A stretch of 64,000 nt of DNA, from NCBI GenBank assembly GCA_951799445.1, contig OX637287.1, forward strand, positions 34,242,224 through 34,306,223. Reading direction: 5' to 3'. Both the position numbers and the translations under genes were made by a program. Position 1 is the first letter of the stretch, and every line of letters begins with the position of its first letter. Below are positions 37,730-50,047 of the stretch, piece by piece. The notes beneath the pieces are model-generated. The model ran no database searches, was not told the DNA's origin, and was given only the letters and a program-made list of their open reading frames with translations. This DNA comes from Pseudisothecium myosuroides. Taxonomy: Eukaryota > Streptophyta > Bryopsida > Hypnales > Lembophyllaceae.

Positions 37730-38110
37730 AAGAGGAAGCGACTGCACGTACTCTAGCTAGATTCGAAGCAGTCGATCTGTTGCAGAATTGTTAGTTGGTT
37801 TCGGAAGGGTAAGCTACTGCATAATTGCAAGCTTGGTTTTGGAAGAGACGGAGAAGCTAGTGCAACCTGGATTAGAATTGAAGCAGCCTGCCGCAATTGC
37901 ATATTAATTGCTAGCTTGGTTTTGGAAGGAAAAGCTAGTGCAATCTAGATTCAAATCGAAGCAGCCTGCTGCAAATGCATAATTTCTAGCATGGTTTTGA
38001 ATTGAAAGACCAGGGAAGCGAGTGCACTCTGGATTCGAATGGAAGAAGCCTGATGCACATGTACAATTGTAAACTTGGTTTTGTAAGAGGAAGCTATTGC
38101 AATTTAGATT
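37730..38110. repeat. Degenerate ~80 bp tandem repeats
   Basis: The motif (G/C)TTGGTTTTGGAAG followed by AAGCTAGTGCA, GATTCGAAT and GAAGCAGCCTG recurs with starts near 37794, 37832, 37915, 37992 and 38073. The copies are clearly related but diverged. The array ends about 125 bases before the start codon at 38237, so it may lie in that gene's leader. Confidence 0.6.
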
Positions 38111-38236
38111 CGAATTCAGTGGCACCGACGGCTGAATAGTTTTTGCTTTTGAAATGCTTTTGAAAAGTGGAAATTAGCGAGCGAGCAAGCGAGCGTGATT
38201 AACTGAAGGTTGCCCAGGTCGATCGGTGGTGTGAGG

Positions 38237-38551
38237 ATGGATTTGTATGAGAGGCTGTCAAGGATGCTGCTGCGGAGGAAGTACGACCGCGTGGAGGACA
38301 GATCTCAAGACGTCCCGCCACACCCACTGCTGGCGAAGAGCAAGTCCATGAAGGTGCCCAGAGCGAAGAACCCGAGGCACTTGGAGCGTTCCAGCAGCAG
38401 ATCCGCAGCACCTGGCTCGGAGTCCACGAGGTCCAAGGGCTTCACTCTGCGCTCTTCCAACAACGACGTCGTCGATGGCGCCTGGTTCAACAACGCCCTC
38501 CGACGCTCCGTTGCTGAAGGACGACTCAACTTGGGCTCAATCGCCGGGTAA
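38237..38551 (+). CDS. Small basic protein of an unrecognised two-member family, copy A
   Basis: Single exon of 104 residues. The start is the ATG that opens MDLYERLSRMLLRRKY, matching the start of copy B at 51119. Two conserved blocks are seen: residues 2-18 (LYERLSRMLLRRKY) and 69-98 (FTLRSSNNDVVDGAWFNNAL, then RRSVAEGRLN). They are joined by a variable Lys/Arg/Ser/Pro-rich linker. In the second block 19 of 30 residues are identical to copy B. There is no signal peptide or membrane segment; the Trp and the paired Arg in ALRR are kept in both. I do not recognise the family and propose no function. Conservation of the two blocks while the linker diverges suggests real selection on the protein. 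Confidence 0.7.
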   Translation: MDLYERLSRMLLRRKYDRVEDRSQDVPPHPLLAKSKSMKVPRAKNPRHLERSSSRSAAPGSESTRSKGFTLRSSNNDVVDGAWFNNALRRSVAEGRLNLGSIAG

Positions 38552-39780
38552 TTTAGCATCCAGGAAATCAAGCTTGGGTCAAGCTTTCACAATTTGGTTT
38601 GAAACTGGTACTAAATACTGTTGATTTCCTTAGCTTTCTGTGATTGCAATGGCGGCTTCAATCAGTGGTTTTCCTATCTAATGCTCGCCCTTCAGATACT
38701 TTTCTTTTACCTGTTCTCAATGTGAAGGTCAGTTTTCAAGGCAGTTGTGGGTTGTGAAAGGAAGGTTGTAATTAGTAAGGCATAATTCGTCTACGCAGCG
38801 GGATAGCTTAGAATTATGTTCAAACACCTTCTCGATAAGCTTCTCAAGCCTCCGAATTTGGCTCTGGACGGTTGTCTTGTGCATAACCTGTTGTTAATTA
38901 TTCACACTACACGAATTTGCTTCACATGTCACAAGTTGTAGTGACAGAACGTCAAAAGTAGTGGGATGGCTCCAAAATCAACGAGCTTGTCACATAAAAG
39001 TCAATTTTGCACGCTCTGAAACAGAAATCCAGACCTACCCTAGAATTTAGACCTTGATGTACATGTAAGTCACAATTTTTATTTTTGGCGTTGAGAACCA
39101 CTTTCACGAAATTGACGTTATAATGTATAATTCCCCCTACTGGTCGTTCGTGAGAAGCCTTTGCTTCCGATGGATCAATTTCAACTTAATTGTGAGGTGC
39201 TGATTGGAGAGGATTTAGGTTCATAATCAGACATAATTTGGTGAGTTCCCTGCACGTACTCTCTGATCAAAAGATTCTGAAATAATCAATGTTTGGCATT
39301 TGCAGGAGCTAGGCCACAACCGGAGATGTCCGATAACAGACTACTTGGCCCTCCCGGACGTCGGCCTATTACATCTAGTACTTTGAACAGCATCAAGTGC
39401 TGATTGGAGCCTATTATGATTTTGTAGTAGACTAGCAGAGCAGCTGAATACACTTAGAAGCATCTGGAACTGATTTTGATGTGACAGGCCGGGACATCAT
39501 GGCTGAAATGTTAAATGTTGTTCGAAAGAACAGAGTTACTGGTGTTCTTCTTTTGATTTCTAAATCTTTAAAACGCTAGTGGTGGATTGGGTTGATGGAA
39601 GATAAGCTTAAATGATGCCTTAGAGCATCTCCACTAGTGCAAGAGAATTTCGTTTAGAACAAAAAACGAATGCTTAATTTAGATGCGGGACACTTGTTTA
39701 CTTGCAAATTATCAATTAGTTTCCAAACAATCACAAGTCTCTTAGTGTGCCAAAGCAAAAAGAATTAATCCATTATTTAT
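38552..39780. other. Spacer after small protein copy A
   Basis: No supported gene. Presumed 3' untranslated region followed by ordinary spacer up to the Stowaway-type element. Confidence 0.4.
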
Positions 39781-40683
39781 TACTCCCTCTGTCTCGAAAT
39801 AAATCCGGGGTTTCCTGAGAAACGCTGGATTATTGCGTAAGTTGCTCCTATTTGGTTGGGAATGCATAGTTCTTATAGCTTTTAGTTAGCTCCAGTAGGC
39901 CTAAAAGTTTCAAACCCTAACGTGAAGCGGACCATGTTCAAAAAACACTGCGAAATTGAGAATTTCCTTGTTTTTTTCAGCTGGCTCCGGTGAAACGAAT
40001 TCCGGTTGTCCTGCGACCGACTCCCGTGAAATTTACTTCCTCGTGGTACTCTCCTTTCGGCATCGATAAGTCCAGTTAACTTCGATTAGCTCCGTCAGTG
40101 AATTGTGATGACCAAAGTCCACATTTTCCGATCCTTTCTGTGCAGTTCTTTTTCAATCAGGTTCGATCACTCTGTGGTTCTTGTTCAATCAAGTTCGATG
40201 AGGTTCCAATCTCACCTGTAATTGCTCTAAGGTTCCAATCTCACCTGTGATCGCACTAAGGTTCCAATCTCACCAGTAATCACACTGAGGTTCTAATTCG
40301 ATCAGGTTCTAATCTCCCACAGCAATCTCGCTGTAATTGCAGTTTCATCTAAGTACTACTCTCCAATTTGTGTACAGAAAACACCTAATCAAAGTGGTGT
40401 AGAACACCTGTAATCGCACCTGTGCGAAATTAGAACCTCATCAAACCTGATCGATTAGTAGAAACAGCGATTAGAGTCCTAGAGTCACTGCGACCAGAAT
40501 GTGGGATTCAGTGCGATTAGGCTTTGGGATTAAGGGTGATTGATTCTTGCGATTCAAGTGTCATAAATCCGGTGATTCAAGTTCTGTCAATCTGACAATT
40601 TCCATGAACAATTGAAACACCGAATTTAATTTGAGACAAACAAATTTAGAAAGTCCGGGATTTATTTTGAGACAGAGGGAGTA
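39781..40683. mobile_element. Stowaway-type (Tc1/mariner) MITE, 903 bp
   Basis: Starts TACTCCCTCTGTCTCGAAAT and ends with its inverted copy (…ATTTTGAGACAGAGGGAGTA). CTCCCTC termini with TA edges are the hallmark of Stowaway elements. The inner sequence AAATAAATCC(G/C)GG is also inverted at the two ends. At 900 bases it is long for a Stowaway and contains a 29-bp tandem repeat. Confidence 0.85.
40202..40288. repeat. 29-bp tandem repeat inside the Stowaway element
   Basis: GGTTCCAATCTCACCTGTAA-type units start at 40202, 40231 and 40260 with a period of 29 bases; a decayed fourth follows. Confidence 0.75.
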
Positions 40684-41380
40684 TGTCAAAACTGTCTGGA
40701 GAAAAAATATATATACATTTGGAGGAGTTGTCAACGGAAACAATTTTCGCCGTTCGGTGGCAAAGAAATCGTTTGACACATCTAATAATTAATTGCGCAC
40801 TTTTCGTCCCCAAATTGCCATTGTTGTCTGCATATTTACAGTCCAGGTGCCAATGCTCTTCGAACGGGTTGTTGCAGATTTGTTTATTGCTGGGTTGGCT
40901 TCCAGATGCTTCTATCATGCCTGTAGTGTAAGTTAGTGGCATCATCTTTGTCAGTGTCTGTGACAGGCGTGGTATTCTGTGACAGATCGACTGCAGAGAT
41001 CTCCAAGCTGGACCGAACAATGTACATACCAATAATGATGCAAGAGAAAGGTCACCCCACGAGGTGGTTGCTTTGTGTTTTTTGTCACAAATCGACCACA
41101 GGCAAGCATTGCAGGGAGAGCAGGAACCTGCGGAGGATTAAGTTAGAGCTGGCCCATGTTGGAGAGTCGCAACAAGTGAGGCTTGCATGCCAAGCCGGCA
41201 GAATGAAATCTGCTTCCTGGCACCGTTAGTAGACAAGATTCATTTGATTGTATGATGCACATTGCGCAGTACAGTACAGTCTGCTCTGCAATTCAAGTTG
41301 GGAACCCATTCCGGTGGACAATTTTTTCCTTTCTTTCATAATTTTGTCTTTAGCACAAGAAAATCGTAACATCATCAAGT
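40684..41380. other. Spacer between two Stowaway-type elements
   Basis: No supported gene; frames at 40646-41032 (minus) and 40936-41229 (plus) show no recognisable protein. Confidence 0.35.
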
Positions 41381-41875
41381 TACTCCCTCAGTCCATCTCA
41401 AAATGATTGTCCACAATTTTGTTGGTATTTTTTGAGCCAATTTCATTGATCATATTGTGAAAAACATAATTAAGAAAGGTTCCAAATTTTATATCACTAG
41501 AATCAGTGAAGAACATTGTATGTGTTCATTGCAACCTAAATGAAATTAGCCACAAGGAAATCTCCATAAGACTTATTCAAAACAACCTTAAAAAAACATG
41601 ACATTCAAAGTACACAAAATAGTGAAATTAGGGTGCCTTAACAATTAGGATACAGTTTTACAAGCCATGAAAGTCAACAAATACTTCTATAGATATTTTC
41701 ATTTGTACACGTGGAGGTTCACGAGTCCCAATTACAACAATACCTAATTCAAAAGTAGTGCATTCTTGTATAGTAACATGAAATATTTATATAGTTTCAA
41801 ATGTCAAGAAATTAGTATGGGGCAACCTAATTTCACTATTTTGTGTAGACAAATCATTTTGGGACGGAGACAGTA
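41381..41875. mobile_element. Stowaway-type MITE with a core shared with TTAA elements
   Basis: Starts TACTCCCTCAGTCCATCTCA and ends GGGACGGAGACAGTA, inverted Stowaway-like termini with TA edges. Within it, about 41430-41600 resembles the elements at 12996-13221 and 13697-13928: ATCATATTGTGAAAAA, TTATATCACTAGAATCAGTG, AACATTGTATGTGTT and AATCTCCATAAGACTTATTC blocks in the same order. Confidence 0.8.
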
Positions 41876-42827
41876 TTAAACTAGGCTGATTTTTTCCAAG
41901 AGTAAAGGAAAAAGATAGAATGTTCTTTCAATGGCAATGGTTAGATATTCAACAAGCAAGTTTCCAAGGTTAGAGGAATTACCTTTTGTAGGATGTGAAC
42001 TTTTGACTAAGTTGGAAGAAGAGTACGTAGGAAATCAACAACCGACTTCATGGTGATTTGGTTCATGTTAGATCAACTCCATTGATTGCAAAGCCCCAAT
42101 GACTCACAAAGACAATCGTGGCACATTGTTGAGTAATGTTATGCAAGACAAAACATTATTCGGCAAGGCTAAAGGCTCCCCTTAATTTAAATCTAGAAGT
42201 TGAATAGTTTGCAATTCTCATCAAAGGTTGAAATTCTCATCAAAGGTTGAAATCCAATAAATATGTAAACTGAAGCAAATACAAATTAGGACATCATACA
42301 AGGTAGTTGCAAGAAATATTTTTACTATTTGTTACAATTAGGACAAAATATGAGGTCATGATTATGAATAGTAAGAGTACTACAGACCAATATGTTAGTG
42401 TTTCCAAATGTGCGCAAAGATGTGCACATCGGCTCTGTCTTGTATAGGGCCAAGCAATTTACAAGAAAATATAAAAACTTTCATCTAGAAATTATATATT
42501 GCATTTTTGTGTACAATTGTTGGACTCTTGGACATCGACCTCAATTTCAAAAGATCTTTTCATATTGTCATCTTTTTTACTGTGCTTGTAAGGTTGAGTA
42601 CTTATCACACTATGCCATTCTAGAATAACTCAAGGACACTTCATTGCATCACTCCTATTCTAGAAAGAAATAATGAATACAAAATTCTCTGAAAAGGCTA
42701 CCTGACACTTGGATTATCTCTTCTATTAAGTTTGCATGGTATATTCTTCTATATTTAGGTGCTATATTTGTTTGTTTGTCACATTGGGATCTCCCGGACC
42801 GTGCGTGCCCTGGTGGCGTGCTTGGTA
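41876..42827. other. AT-rich spacer, possible element debris
   Basis: No supported gene. AATTCTCATCAAAGGTTGAA is present twice in tandem near 42214-42250. Confidence 0.35.
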
Positions 42828-43165
42828 CCGTTAGAAAGCCCTCGGTGAGGAGGGGTGCACGGGCTTGGTTTTGTGGTGTTTGGACCGGTGGTGGGAAAGT
42901 TATAGATTTTTGAGTTATTTTTTGTTCTTAAAAATTACTAAATTATGCTAAATTATATATCTTTTGAAACGTGTGTTAAAACTATCATGTTCTTAGTACC
43001 GTTGGAAAGCCCTTGGTGAAGAGGGATGCACAGGCTTTGTTTTGTGGCATTAGAACCTACGATGGGAAAGTTATGGATTTTTGAGTTATTTTTGGGTTTT
43101 TTAATGACTCTTACTTTTGTTTTGGGTGTGGCAACGGCACAAGGCTACACTAGTATGGGTGAAAG
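42828..43165. repeat. Tandem pair related to the 9.3-9.7 kb repeat
   Basis: Two copies of a block: TACCGTTAGAAAGCCCTCGG near 42828 and TACCGTTGGAAAGCCCTTGG near 43000, each followed by GTGGGAAAGTTATAG or a close variant and TTTTTGAGTTATTTTT. The second continues into GCAACGGCACAAGGCTACAC, as at 9350 on the other strand. The reading frame 43026-43325 arises from this repeat. Confidence 0.65.
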
Positions 43166-45047
43166 CAGCATACCTCCGAGCTACAGCATGGCTTTTGAAA
43201 ACATTTGTCTCCGCAGTTGCTGTCCTTTTCTGACGACGACTTGTTTAAATCCTTGGTTTTGTCACTTTGTGGATGGTTGCGCTCCCCCAACGATGACCAG
43301 AAACGTATTTAGATGGCACATATGAAGTTGGTTTATCAAACAATTCCGCAGTTCTAAAGATTCCTCTGCAACAACAAAGTGAAACCACAAACAGAAATCT
43401 AGCTTCTTATCTAGAGAGAGTATATGAATGAATCTCTTCATGCCCAGCTCGCTTATTTCAATTGTGAATTCTCTGCTTCGAAAGTACGACCAGCGCAACA
43501 TTTTTCAACAACTCTCCCGTTGCGTATTTTGTTGTCTGTCAAAATCTGGATTTTAAACTCCCAAAATGTGGATGAAAATGTTTTAAGGATGAGAACATGG
43601 CCATCCATTGGGATGGAAACGTGACAGGATTTAGTACGTGACACTGCACTCAATAATATAGATGTGAAGTGAAGCTCCTTGTCCAAGCGTATGCAGTGTC
43701 TGAAACCTTGAATAATAGTCGAGAAAGTAGTATACAAGCTGGTATCCATCTTCTCCTTTCAACTTCGTTTGTTCTCTTTTCCAAATTGCTAAACATCTAG
43801 ACAGGAAATTGAAACCGTTGGTTGACCAACCCAAATTAGACCTCAACATCAGCAACATCCAAAGTATGCAGCAAGCTGCAAAACTCAACTTCTGCAGACT
43901 CAAGTATCATGTATGATAGTCAATATCTTCAAGTCTGTTCAATTGCGTTTCTGTTCCTTGTCTGTTTTGAAAAGTTCCTTCAGTGGCTTCAGCATGAATT
44001 ACTTCCAATGTATGCAGCTTCCAAAAAGTTGACTGGAAGTTCCTATCAGTCCACACACAAAGTTTCATACATGAATAATTTCCCTCAAATCTCCACTACT
44101 CCCCTTCAACTGAATAGATTCTCTTCCTGTTTAGCAAAACCCCGCACATATCGCAAAACCCTCAGTTTACAAAATATCATTTAGCACGTACGAAACAATC
44201 TCTTCGGGTCTTTCTGCTCTCTCAACTCTACCTGTTTGATTCTCCATACTGCTAAACCCTAACGTCCTCAGGCCTCCAAGCAGGGAGGAAGAAACAACAA
44301 CACTTCAACATGGTCGACACATTGATGATCCCCCATTTTGGCAGAGTAGGGTGCGCTATTTCCGTGCAGGTAGAGATGAGTAAATGATCAGTTATGGCGC
44401 ATTTGTAGCACAATTGTGACATTATGATTAGCTATAGGACTCTCCATATTGTAACCCGACCTTGGTCGGAAATAGGATGACCTATGGGACAAGTATGGGA
44501 CAAATAGAATCTTCACCTAGAAAATTCATACAGAGTAGTAATTTTGTTTTGGAAAATAAAATTGTGAAAAATTATAGAATCCTTCTTCAATCTATCTATT
44601 TGTGTATAAGGGAAAAAATTTCCACCCACCATACCCGTGTTCCATACCCATGCTCCAGATATACTCAATTGCTTAAGTAGTCGGAAGTCGGTCAACTACC
44701 TTAACATGAACAACTTCTAATGTATTCAACTTTCGAAAACTTGACTAGGAGTTGACTTTGGTCTAGAGAAAGAATTAAATGTAAAAGTATCAATTTCTAG
44801 GGTTCTTCTACTCCAAGAATTGTTTTTCCATCATGCTTGTAATGAATGAAGAACACCGAATAGGAAACACTAACCCTCCGTGCTCCAAATTTCGGAGCAT
44901 GCTCGGCATTGTAGAACATAGATTTGGTAAATGAAGAGTTGGCTTTGAATTGTTTCGTGTTTGAGTAGCCATTTTGAATGTCCATTCCGTGTCAAACCAA
45001 CATCTTCAGTCTCTATTAAATTAAATGGCATCTCAAAACTACATTCT
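43166..45047. other. Gene-poor region with a diverged duplication
   Basis: AACTTCTAATGTATTCAACT (44710) repeats ATTACTTCCAATGTATGCAG (44000) with the following CCAAAAAGTTGACTGGAAGT-like text, so 43.98-44.08 and 44.70-44.77 kb are related. A short frame from 44310 (MVDTLMIPHFGRVGCAISVQ) ends at a CAG/GTAGAG donor-like site, but no further exon could be linked to it. Confidence 0.35.
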
Positions 45048-46541
45048 TTAACCCTAAAAAGTACACAAGACCATTTTTTGGTCGCTGCCCAACTTCAATG
45101 GCTGCCCAAATCCTCAGAAAAAAAAATTAATTCCATATTTTTCTCACATAGTTTGTCAAGTTATCTTTCCATAGTTGAAAATAACTCTTAATTTGGACAA
45201 AAACTCCATTTTGGGCAATTTTTCAAAGTCAAAGACGTCAAGGAATGTTCCCTACAGATTGTCTTGGGAGAGAAACCTAGCCAATGAGAAATTGTCTGAA
45301 GAAAAAATATTCCAGGGTTATTGTATGTGGGCAAGGACTATTTGGTTGGCAAGCAAATTGTTGATGGTCTTTGTCATATTGAATTCTTGTTTTCCTACTG
45401 TACTTCCACTCATTATAAGGCTTTGTAAGTAATTTTCTATTCCTCCAATCCTTGTAAAAATTGAATTGCATGTTCTTAACTATTCGTTATTGCATTAGTT
45501 TTAAAAAAAAATTGCAAATTGTCAACCATACAAATATTTACTAGACTACTATAGGAAGTTGAGGAAAATTTCAAACCAGTTGACCTTGTAGATTGCAAGA
45601 TTATAACGTATGAAGTTAGAAGACAAGATATTTGGACCTTGCCCAACGTAGTTTGATTCTTTTGTATAGAAGGAGGCACTATACAACTCTGGAAAGTTAG
45701 ACCATTGGGTAGGAAGTTATAATATAATTATAACTAATTTAGTTACTTGCATGACAATTTTGATAGATAATGGAGATGTCTAGCATACACCAAAAAATCT
45801 TACTTTGAGAGGTGAAAGATATCCAAAAAAATCAACTATATGAACAAGGTTTCAATTGTTTGGGGGAACTTTTTTTTTAAGAATCAAAATCCCAACAGTC
45901 AACACAAATCTTTTTACCTCTCAATCAAATAAGTAAATAAATAATAAATACTACTATTAAATAAAAATCTCATGAATTTAGACAAGAGTTTTTGCAAATA
46001 GTTCTAAAATGGTTCTAAAATTGCCATTTATTGTGCATTGAATGAAAATTGGGAATAAAATCATTTTCAACCACAAATTATTTCTCTATACTACCATGAG
46101 AATGTATAGAAAAGATTTTTGGCCATTTGGCTTCATAGATTACAAGATATAAGTGTTCAAAGTTAATAAAAAAAAACTTCACAACTTGCTTCACTGCTTG
46201 CCTGACTACTTGCCCTCTTTATTAGCAATTTAGTACACTACCAAAGAGCCCCTAAACTTTCAAGCCCCGTAACTATTGATTTGGGCACCCGATTAGAAGA
46301 AAAAATTACATTTTCAAAGAACTTACAAGTATGTGCATATTTGGTGAGAATTTCACTTTCATTTGCTCAAAATTGACTTCATATTAACCTACCCAAGCTT
46401 TCAAAAAGCTTCACGGGAGCTTAAAGAATTTTACCTAGTGTTATACATGTTATTTTGGCTTTTAGGTACTCACATGAGTTTTTTTGACATTGTTCAAAGA
46501 AAGCATCATTTATTATATTTCTAAGCATTAAGGGTTTTATT
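45048..46541. mobile_element. Possible old TTAA-type element
   Basis: Starts TTAACCCTAAAAAGTAC with an inner GACCATTTTTTGGTC palindrome, as at 33008. A candidate decayed right end GCATTAAGGGTTTTA lies at 46527-46541. The interior is AT-rich with no gene. The right boundary is uncertain. Confidence 0.35.
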
Positions 46542-47959
46542 TTACGGATGAAGGATTGTGATTAAGGCATTTTCTACATTGAGATTAGAAGAGAATAAAT
46601 GGTTAGTCCAATGTTACTTTCTATTAGGTCAAAAAGAAGGAAATGACCACAATAAAAGAATGGATGAAATAATGACTTGAAATCATACGTGTCCAAATTG
46701 TACTTAAGATTTTCATAGTCACTTGGGAGAGGGGGCGAGCAAGACCACCCAAATACACTTTCTTGTGGCAATATTTGGAAGATTGAGAGTTGGTAAAGCC
46801 AACAACTAATAAAAAAATCAATTTTTGCACATATTTTGCTCCTTTTCTTTTAAAAATGTAATTACAACCATAGTATACCTATTTTATGATTTATCATAGT
46901 CAGAGTTTGTGATTAAGAATTCATATAAGAACAATTTAAGTTTGCTTGAAAGATTATTGCAAGAAACATGTATTGATTTTGTCCTAAATATGAATAGTGT
47001 TTGGAGTTTAATCAATTGTGGAGCAAAATTGAAAAAAGAAAGATATAATAATCAATAAAATTTTAAGAATAATATATCATCCAAAATATAGGCGTAGACA
47101 TGAAAAAATGTTTTCTAATCTCAAATCCACTTTTACCAGTGGGTGATTGCAAGAGACAATTGTTCTATTTCCTATCACAGCTTGCATAGTGATTTTTTTT
47201 TACCATAACAATTGCATTTTGGCTTCAAATGACTCAAGATTCATAGGAAAGGTATTTATGACTATTATACACCTTGAGTAATCTTTTGGCATTTAAAAAA
47301 AAACTAGTGTCCAAAACTAGTCCCCAATTTTCCGCATCACTTGCTAATTTGGGGGGATAGTTATGTTTAGTATCCCCCAAAACCAATTTGGAGCTGAAAT
47401 TTAGAGGGGATGGTCTTCTTCTACACTTGTAGCTATTGTTCAAAATGTTCTAAAAGTAGTTAATTGTATGTTGTATGGAAGTCCACAAAATAAACTTCTT
47501 TATGCTTGCATTTCAAAACATCTAGATTATTATTTGGTGTTTTTTTGGTGAATGAACATCTCCATAAAGATGTTACAAATGGGCAATTTTAGTTTTAATT
47601 TTTAATTTTTTTCCTATTTTCTACAAATTAAAATGTCGAAGTATCTATTTTCTTGAGATTTTGAACTCTTTTTGTTTTCCTACTTAGAGAATTTTTCTAT
47701 GCTTCATCTTTCTAGGATACATTCTTCTTAAAGGTGTATAGATTGGCTATATTAAAAAATAAAATAAAAATTTAAAGTACTCCAAAAACCTAAGCATGCG
47801 TATTGTGAAAACGCGAAAAAATCAATATGTGTTTTTTGCAATCACCTTCCTAAATTTTTATGCAACCAAATTGTAATTTCTAAGGTTTGGTCAAATAATG
47901 TGGTTTGATTTTTGACCTAAAAATTCACTTAATTTATATTTTTGGATACACATTTTTAA
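46542..47959. other. AT-rich spacer
   Basis: No supported gene, RNA or bounded repeat; probably old element debris leading into the repeat at 47960. Confidence 0.35.
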
Positions 47960-48351
47960 TAGAAATCCAGAAATCCAATTTACACTTACCCCGACACTTA
48001 CAAATGAGTTTTGATGCATTTCCTAATAATTTTTGAATGATTTGGTTCCAAAAAGTCAATTTTTGTAATTACTCCAATTTACCTTGAATTTTGAAGTTGG
48101 GGTAACCCAAGGGCATGTAGTGAAAAAAAATACTTTCTAATTTGAGCTCGTTGATCTCACAAAGTCATAAATGGTAAGGAACTTGAGTTTTTTGTCTATA
48201 CTTTTCATAAAAGTGACATTAAAATCTTATAGGTGCAATTGTCATTGTTTGTATTTTCTTTCAGTAAAAAATCTTCACACAAATTCGACCATTTTCTGCG
48301 TTTTTAGGGCTCAAAATGCAAAGGACCTACTCTTGGTCCTTTAGGAGTTAA
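47960..48351. repeat. Inverted copy of the 17.15-17.47 kb repeat, ending in a TTAA terminus
   Basis: Matches the complement of 17150-17470 and then ends GGTCCTTTAGGAGTTAA at 48348-48351, a typical right terminus of the TTAA class. The left end was not located. Confidence 0.6.
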
Positions 48352-48631
48352 CTTCTAAGTTTTGTTGATACTAGAATTTGGTGCCATGGATACCCTCAAA
48401 CGACACAACAAACTAGAGTGGTCCCATGGATGACAGAAAATCCTTCTATGTAAGACCAAAGTGCATATGTTTGTCCTAGGATTTTTTGTGCCAAAATGAA
48501 AGGTCTTGTATACGGTATTACCTTTGACCTCCAATGAGTGCTTTTGGATTTTTTTTTAAAGCCAATAGATGATTCACACTGCATTAGAAAGGATGATTTC
48601 CACGTTGACTAGCCCATCCTTACAGATTTAA
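48348..48631. mobile_element. TTAA-type MITE, GTCCTACAC-core subfamily
   Basis: Starts at the same TTAA that closes the preceding element and ends at TTAA (48628-48631). The interior TTTGACCTCCAATGAGTGCT, GATTCACACTGC and GATGATTTCCAC matches 63363-63584 and, inverted, 56719-56946. Confidence 0.7.
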
Positions 48632-49618
48632 ACTATTGGAGGTGACCAATAGATGAGAAAATTGGCTCTTGGTCTCGGAGCATGACTTTTAGCCAACACT
48701 GAAATAAGCTCAGCCGTCTTCGCATCACGTTTCCGTCTTGGCCAAGAAAAATGATCCATTTCGGCTCTTAGTTCGTCACTGGTGTTAAACTTCTTGCAAC
48801 AAATGGCACTCGTTTTCTTCAATAAAGTTCAGTTGCTCTTCACCATGTTTTAAGACCGAAGAATTCTCGCAAGAATTCTCAACACATGCGTCCGTCACTG
48901 TGACCAGCATTGAGACGTCAGCCAGGTCTTAAAAGTCAGAGCTCATTGAGTGCTCTCCCAAGCCACTCCTCTGACCTCATCTGTGCCGGCATTGGATTCA
49001 AATTGAATTATGGATCATATGAATTGTAATTAAAATAAACGGCATTGACTCTTTCAGGCTGCAACTTATTCCGCTGGGGTAACTGATTGGTTTCAGAGGC
49101 ATTGATAGAAGCTACTTTGAGGAAGTTTGAGTAGCTTTGCATTGATAGAAGCTACTTGAAAAGCAAATTAGTGCTATAATGATAAAGCATCAGAGCCTCT
49201 AGTAATGTAGCTACTTGTTGTTATATGTACATTGAAAAAAATACATATCAAATTGGCTCTACTTTGGCTTGTGTGTCCAACCTTAGTGACTTTGGATCGC
49301 ATTTGAATAGTCCTATTGTAAAGCATAGCAAGGGGGAGGGGGGAGCTTTTTCTCCATTGACTATGTGGGGTTGAATGTAAAAACATGCCTCCTATCTTGG
49401 AGTAGGTAGTTTAGTTTTCTATGAATCCTTATCTAATATAGGATTTAGATTCCAAATATATATTTAAGCTCAAAATTTCCAAATTTTATCATCTGCAGTA
49501 AATCATATGTTCCTACCTTTCCCCAAGGTGAATGTTTTGGAGCTAAGATCCAAATATTTTTCCTCCAACAAACATTCAAACTTTAAAGAACTACATTTAT
49601 TTGTCTAATGACTCTAAT
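48632..49618. other. Spacer with a small direct duplication
   Basis: No supported gene. GCATTGATAGAAGCTACTT occurs twice within 50 bases (49098 and 49139). Confidence 0.4.
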
Positions 49619-50047
49619 TACCGTACGTGAAGGTCTGATCCGGCACCTGAGTGCCGGAAAACTTTACTTTTGGCGAGCAGATGGATTCGGCAGGTGGTAT
49701 ATTCTACGATATTCCAGAAATTTACTTGTAATCACTACAAGAGAAAGGGGTGTTTTAAGTGAGTTTTTAAGTAGTGTCCTAGACACATGATTTTTAGTAA
49801 TGACCTTTAAAGAGATTTTTAGCAAAATTTGATTTAAAAACATGTGTTTTAAGTCAAGTTTTGCTGAAAATCTCCTTAAAGGTCATTACTTAAAATCATG
49901 TGTCTAGGACTATACTTAAAAGCTCACTTAAAACACCCCTTTCTCTTGTAGTGAATCTTCCAAAATTTTCACTTGTAATATTTTCAAAAATTCAGACATC
50001 CCAGAAAATACTTAATTTATGTCCGAATTTGACCTTCACGTAGGGTA
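49619..50047. mobile_element. MITE of the TACCGTACGTGAAGG family, carrying a nested CACTA element
   Basis: Ends TACCGTACGTGAAGGTCTG and GACCTTCACGTAGGGTA are inverted repeats. The body equals 26426-26630 except for the insertion at 49733-49953. Confidence 0.85.
49733..49953. mobile_element. CACTA-type foldback MITE, nested
   Basis: Begins CACTACAAGAGAAAGGGG and ends with its inverted copy ending in CTCTTGTAGTG; almost the whole element folds back on itself. Flanked by AAT on both sides, a 3-bp target duplication as expected for En/Spm (CACTA) elements. The empty site exists at 26426-26630, where a single AAT stands in CACTTGTAATCTTCC. Confidence 0.92.

Noticed and set aside
43026..43325. 99-residue frame with several Cys residues
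   Set aside because: Its first half is a dispersed repeat also present at 9.3 kb; no signal of selection on the protein.
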